From contig NZ_AP024235.1 of NCBI RefSeq assembly GCF_016756315.1, forward strand, positions 1,984,001 through 2,048,000: a stretch of 64,000 nucleotides of DNA, written 5' to 3'. The position numbers and the translations under genes were made by a program. This DNA comes from Alteromonas sp. KC3. GTDB taxonomy: Bacteria; Pseudomonadota; Gammaproteobacteria; Enterobacterales; Alteromonadaceae. Positions 63,501-64,000 of the stretch are shown piece by piece (position 1 is the stretch's first letter; every line of letters starts with the position of its first letter). Below the pieces are notes generated by a model. The model did no database searches, was not told where the DNA came from, and was given only the letters and a program-made list of their open reading frames with translations.

Positions 63501-64000
63501 TTATAGTACTGAAACAAGTGCCTTTGCTAAGGTTTCAACGTTTTCTTGGTTAATACCTGCAATGTTTACGCGGCTTGAGTCAACAAAATAAACACTGTGT
63601 TTTTCACGAACTTCGCGAACTTGTTCAGGGGTAATACACAAGAATGAGAACATACCCTTTTGATCATTCACAAAACTGAAGTCCTTTGGCGAGCCGTTAT
63701 CATGAAGGTTTTGCACAAGCATTGCGCGTAGAGACTTCATACGGTCGCGCATTTCATTTACTTCTGAAACCCACTCATTATTAAGCGTTTCATCTGATAG
63801 GATAATGTCAACGAGTGCGCCGCCGTAGCTAGGTGGCATCGAGTAAATGCCGCGGGCAATTGACTGAATTTGTCCTTGCGCGATTTTACGGGTTGCGGTA
63901 TCGGCAGTGATAATTGCCGCTAGGCCAACTCGTTCACGGTAAAGACCAAAGTTTTTAGAGCATGATGCTGCCACAATAACTTCTGGCAGGTTTTCTACCA
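63501..64000 (-). CDS. Aromatic/aspartate aminotransferase, C-terminal part (5' end outside window)
   Basis: About 166 C-terminal residues; the frame remains open to the edge of the window. 'VAASCSKNFGLYRERVGLAA' carries the PLP-binding Lys, 'SIARGIYSMPPSYGGALV' and 'QKGMFSFLCITPEQVREVREKHSVYFVDSSRVNIAGI' are typical of the AspC/TyrB subgroup. It exchanges amino groups between aspartate or aromatic amino acids and oxo acids. Which of the two cannot be told from this part. A strong terminator follows. Confidence 0.9.
   Translation of the reverse strand, partial: VENLPEVIVAASCSKNFGLYRERVGLAAIITADTATRKIAQGQIQSIARGIYSMPPSYGGALVDIILSDETLNNEWVSEVNEMRDRMKSLRAMLVQNLHDNGSPKDFSFVNDQKGMFSFLCITPEQVREVREKHSVYFVDSSRVNIAGINQENVETLAKALVSVL

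Noticed and set aside
1..64000. tRNA, rRNA, CRISPR array, insertion sequence or prophage
   Set aside because: No tRNA cloverleaf, rRNA-like stretch, regular spacer-repeat array, transposase or phage structural gene was seen on reading both strands.

Overview
The window is about 64 kb of chromosome from a marine gammaproteobacterium, most likely an Alteromonas or close relative. This rests on protein character (TonB receptors, RND pumps, TorF-type porin, YqaA, MsrPQ, EtfQO next to EtfBA), moderate GC, short intergenic gaps and the ybfF/fldA/fur neighbourhood. It is inferred from reading, not from a database search. I see no rRNA, tRNA, CRISPR array, insertion sequence or prophage. Most of the window is ordinary core genome with several accessory loci.

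Region 1 (1-11.0 kb) is the most unusual. The end of an alpha/beta hydrolase overlaps a HpcH/HpaI-type aldolase. After an orphan proteasome-like (Ntn-fold) gene comes a divergent cluster of four SnoaL/NTF2-like proteins, two of them internally duplicated. With them are a sodium/solute symporter and a TonB-dependent receptor. A perfect 20-bp palindrome sits in the divergent promoter and an imperfect copy overlaps the receptor gene's -35 region, which suggests one regulon. I read it as an uncharacterised uptake and catabolic system for an unknown small organic molecule.

Region 2 (11-24 kb) holds small and house-keeping genes: a small membrane protein, DUF1801, DUF4870, a DJ-1/PfpI protein, an orphan solute-binding protein, YchJ, a SulA-like protein under a LexA-type box, YqaA, MsrPQ, a secreted unknown, the dGTPase-YfbR-AlaA group, DUF2189 and DUF3718.

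Region 3 (24-36 kb) has an RND efflux operon with two different permeases and one lipoprotein adaptor, then cvfB-osmC. The 5-oxoprolinase genes pxpABC are translationally coupled to a D-amino acid aminotransferase.

Region 4 (36-45 kb) is the fur, fldA, DUF2788 and ybfF series with a chemoreceptor gene inserted in the opposite direction. It is followed by an H-NS-like gene and the electron-transfer-flavoprotein genes. Tandem LiuR-like operators lie upstream of etfBA, and etfQO is transcribed divergently from them.

Region 5 (45-58.6 kb) has a CBM48 mini-protein, a second RND pair and an unknown 118-aa protein. A second TonB receptor then adjoins a GlxA/AraC regulator, which is divergent from an acyl-CoA dehydrogenase, two short-chain dehydrogenases and a YaiI-family gene.

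Region 6 (58.8-64 kb) has a 520-aa protein that looks like a degenerate HD-GYP domain behind a coiled coil, a chemoreceptor in an operon with a TorF-family porin, and the 3' part of an aromatic/aspartate aminotransferase that runs out of the window.
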